64,000 nt of DNA, from NCBI GenBank assembly GCA_948567375.1, contig OX419760.1, positions 63,360,911 to 63,424,910 of the forward strand, given 5' to 3'. Below, one piece after another: positions 62,501 through 64,000 of the stretch (its first letter is position 1; each line of letters begins with the position of its first letter). The position numbers and the translations under genes are program-made. The DNA comes from Lunularia cruciata. Taxonomy: Eukaryota; Streptophyta; Marchantiopsida; Lunulariales; Lunulariaceae. Below the pieces are notes generated by a model. The model ran no database searches. It was not told the origin of the DNA and worked only from the letters and a program-made list of their open reading frames with translations.

Positions 62501-63551
62501 ACCCTTGTTCGGTTCATTGCTGGAACAGATTTTCCGGAACAGTTGGCAGTCATCCTACATCTGCAACGGTAGCGCACTGCGATAGTAGTCCCCTGCTGAG
62601 GCGATTATCGGCTACAGTAATTTCTCAAGTACTGTACTCACAAACCAGATCTAACCAGTTGACAGCAATAAATTGGATCAGTTGCGTTTGATGTTGAGAT
62701 AAAGGATGGCCATTTACGAATCTACTGGCATAAAATAGAGTATCATGTGGGCAGTTCGTCCACATGATGCTCAAACAGGATCTATTTGCAAATCATCGAG
62801 TAAAATAACCCCAATCGCACTTAGGAATCTCAACGAGAAAGGTTTGACAAGCTCACAAGCAGCCTCAGTGAAGATCAAAATGCCAGTACTTATTAGAGGA
62901 GAGCCAGAGGAAAGCAATCATGATTGATTGATGACGACATATTTGACCGGACCGCGGCGATGAGTGTGCTGAGAATATGTTTGAAATGTTTATTTCTGTA
63001 TCCAACAAATAGAATGTATGGTAGATTTCCATGGTAGATTTTTATAGCTCCTTCGATCCGATGTGTACATCATGCCATGCCGTCTTCCAGAAAGGTAAAA
63101 ATTTCAGCGTCCTGCTTCCCGAGTCGCGCGCAAGAGTAAAACTCTGTAGGATCCTGGCGTTCAGGTAAGAAGAGTTCAGGTAAGAAGAGAGAGGATTCTA
63201 ATGGTGTGCACAATGTATACTCCCTGTAATCAATGTGGCGTAGTAGCTTTTGGAAGACTCATGTAACAAGCTAATTTACAGGCAATTCACTGCTGCCAGT
63301 CTGCGTTCGAAGTCACCAGAGAAAGTTGTTGATGTCGACAATTCGAATGATGGATGATGGACAAAATTGCTGCTGCTGCGGTTAAGTGATTTCAGTTGTG
63401 ACCACCACCACTTCTGGCGAGACGTGTATAGCGGATTGAAAAATTGGGTAGAGGCTACGTATCTGCTCGCTATTGACTGGGGATGGGGATGTCCATCCAT
63501 ATATACAAATGCATGTACAGGTATCTACTTCTACATGTGGTAGATTTGCGT

Positions 63552-63745
63552 TTACAATACAGGTGAATAGTGAGATGGTGCAGTAGGAACGAGGTCCCTT
63601 GCGAAGATATTCTGGCCGGGGGCTAAGATGGCCTGGGGGTCAAACCGCATCTTGTTCCTCAGAAATTTGGTCCATTGATGTCCAAAATGTCTCTCCCAAT
63701 CTAATTGCAGCGAATATCTAGGTAGGTACTGCTTACACCCCCAAA
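63552..63745 (-). CDS. CKX: Cytokinin oxidase/dehydrogenase, last coding exon (partial)
   Basis: The minus-strand exon begins after an ag acceptor at 63747-63746 and ends at a TAA (63554-63552). Its 64 or so residues match the C-terminal end of [23 protein letters not shown] and [17 protein letters not shown] is an FAD-linked enzyme that degrades cytokinins by oxidising the N6 side chain. This end belongs to the substrate/FAD-cap part that closes the fold. Members often act in the apoplast or vacuole, but the signal peptide and the FAD-binding N-terminal part lie beyond the right edge. The tail after the conserved NIF ([16 protein letters not shown]) is variable in the family. The upstream exon is not in the window, so copy number or integrity cannot be judged. 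Confidence 0.9.
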
Positions 63746-64000
63746 CTTTCACAAAAACTCAAAATTTGCTGATTTCTCATCACCAGATTTTCCAGCGTGG
63801 GTCCAGAATGAGGCAATACATGCTGGAGAAACGCTACCACATAAAATACATCCTCGTCGGGAACCACTGCCGACGTGCGGACGTCCCACCTATTAAATAC
63901 CATAACAATTCATGCCGATTAGTCATCAATTCCTCGACACCGACTGACTTTCAGACCCTTTAAAATTACAACAAGCATCTACCCCCCTAATAAGGAGAAG

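Larger units (their letters stand above)
57651..63551. other. Non-coding region up to the CKX 3' end
   Basis: Contains a gggagc-type hexamer run (about 58090-58115), a GA microsatellite (59025-59117), a hairpin (59475-59515), a poly-C run (about 59628) and a ttac run (61868). The 175-codon minus-strand frame at 57941-58468 has no recognisable domain. The right end probably includes the CKX 3' UTR. No gene is called. Confidence 0.45.

Overview
The window looks like nuclear DNA of a land plant. Three host genes are recognisable by spliced homology. One is a malectin-like leucine-rich-repeat receptor kinase on the minus strand (13-6065, 3' end beyond the left edge). One is a small EMC5/MMGT-type membrane protein on the plus strand (49548-53486, four exons). 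The third is the last coding exon of a cytokinin oxidase/dehydrogenase on the minus strand (63552-63745, rest beyond the right edge). The receptor-kinase family, CKX, 72-bp LRR exons and chromovirus-type Ty3 elements all fit a plant. Species cannot be fixed from sequence alone. A DNMT3-like methyltransferase captured by a retroelement would suit a non-angiosperm lineage, where DNMT3 persists, but that is inference.

Layout. 1-6.1 kb holds the receptor kinase, with a 2.1-kb first intron full of degenerate tandem repeats. 6.1-11.4 kb is non-coding and carries a dispersed inverted repeat, a tandem duplication and an AT microsatellite. 11.4-19.2 kb is an old chromovirus-type Ty3/gypsy fragment (family A) split by a younger, also broken, copy of the same family at 12147-18878 with a perfect 5-bp target duplication. 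19.2-24.0 kb is AT-rich and non-coding, ending in an old inverted relative of the next element. 24054-33558 is the most interesting object: a Ty3/gypsy-type element whose polyprotein region carries a DNMT3-like cytosine-5 methyltransferase between gag and reverse transcriptase and a PHD finger after the integrase. Its ends form an offset (split) direct-repeat arrangement. 33753-39181 is a third gypsy-type element (family B) with a perfect target duplication. 40.4-46.35 kb is a minus-strand family A fossil interrupted by a family B copy, which itself holds a solo family B LTR. 46.4-49.5 kb is non-coding. 49.5-53.5 kb is EMC5 with a 3-kb third intron containing a diverged internal duplication. 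53.5-63.5 kb is higher-GC non-coding sequence with degenerate repeats, a G-box dyad, a hairpin and a GA microsatellite. 63.5-64 kb is the CKX 3' end.

The host genes are unrelated neighbours, not an operon-like unit. The retroelements are treated as fossils: the three gypsy-type families visible here are all interrupted in their reading frames, family A and B heavily, the methyltransferase element only a handful of times. The possible new system is the pairing of a DNA methyltransferase writer with a PHD-type chromatin reader inside one plant LTR-type retroelement.
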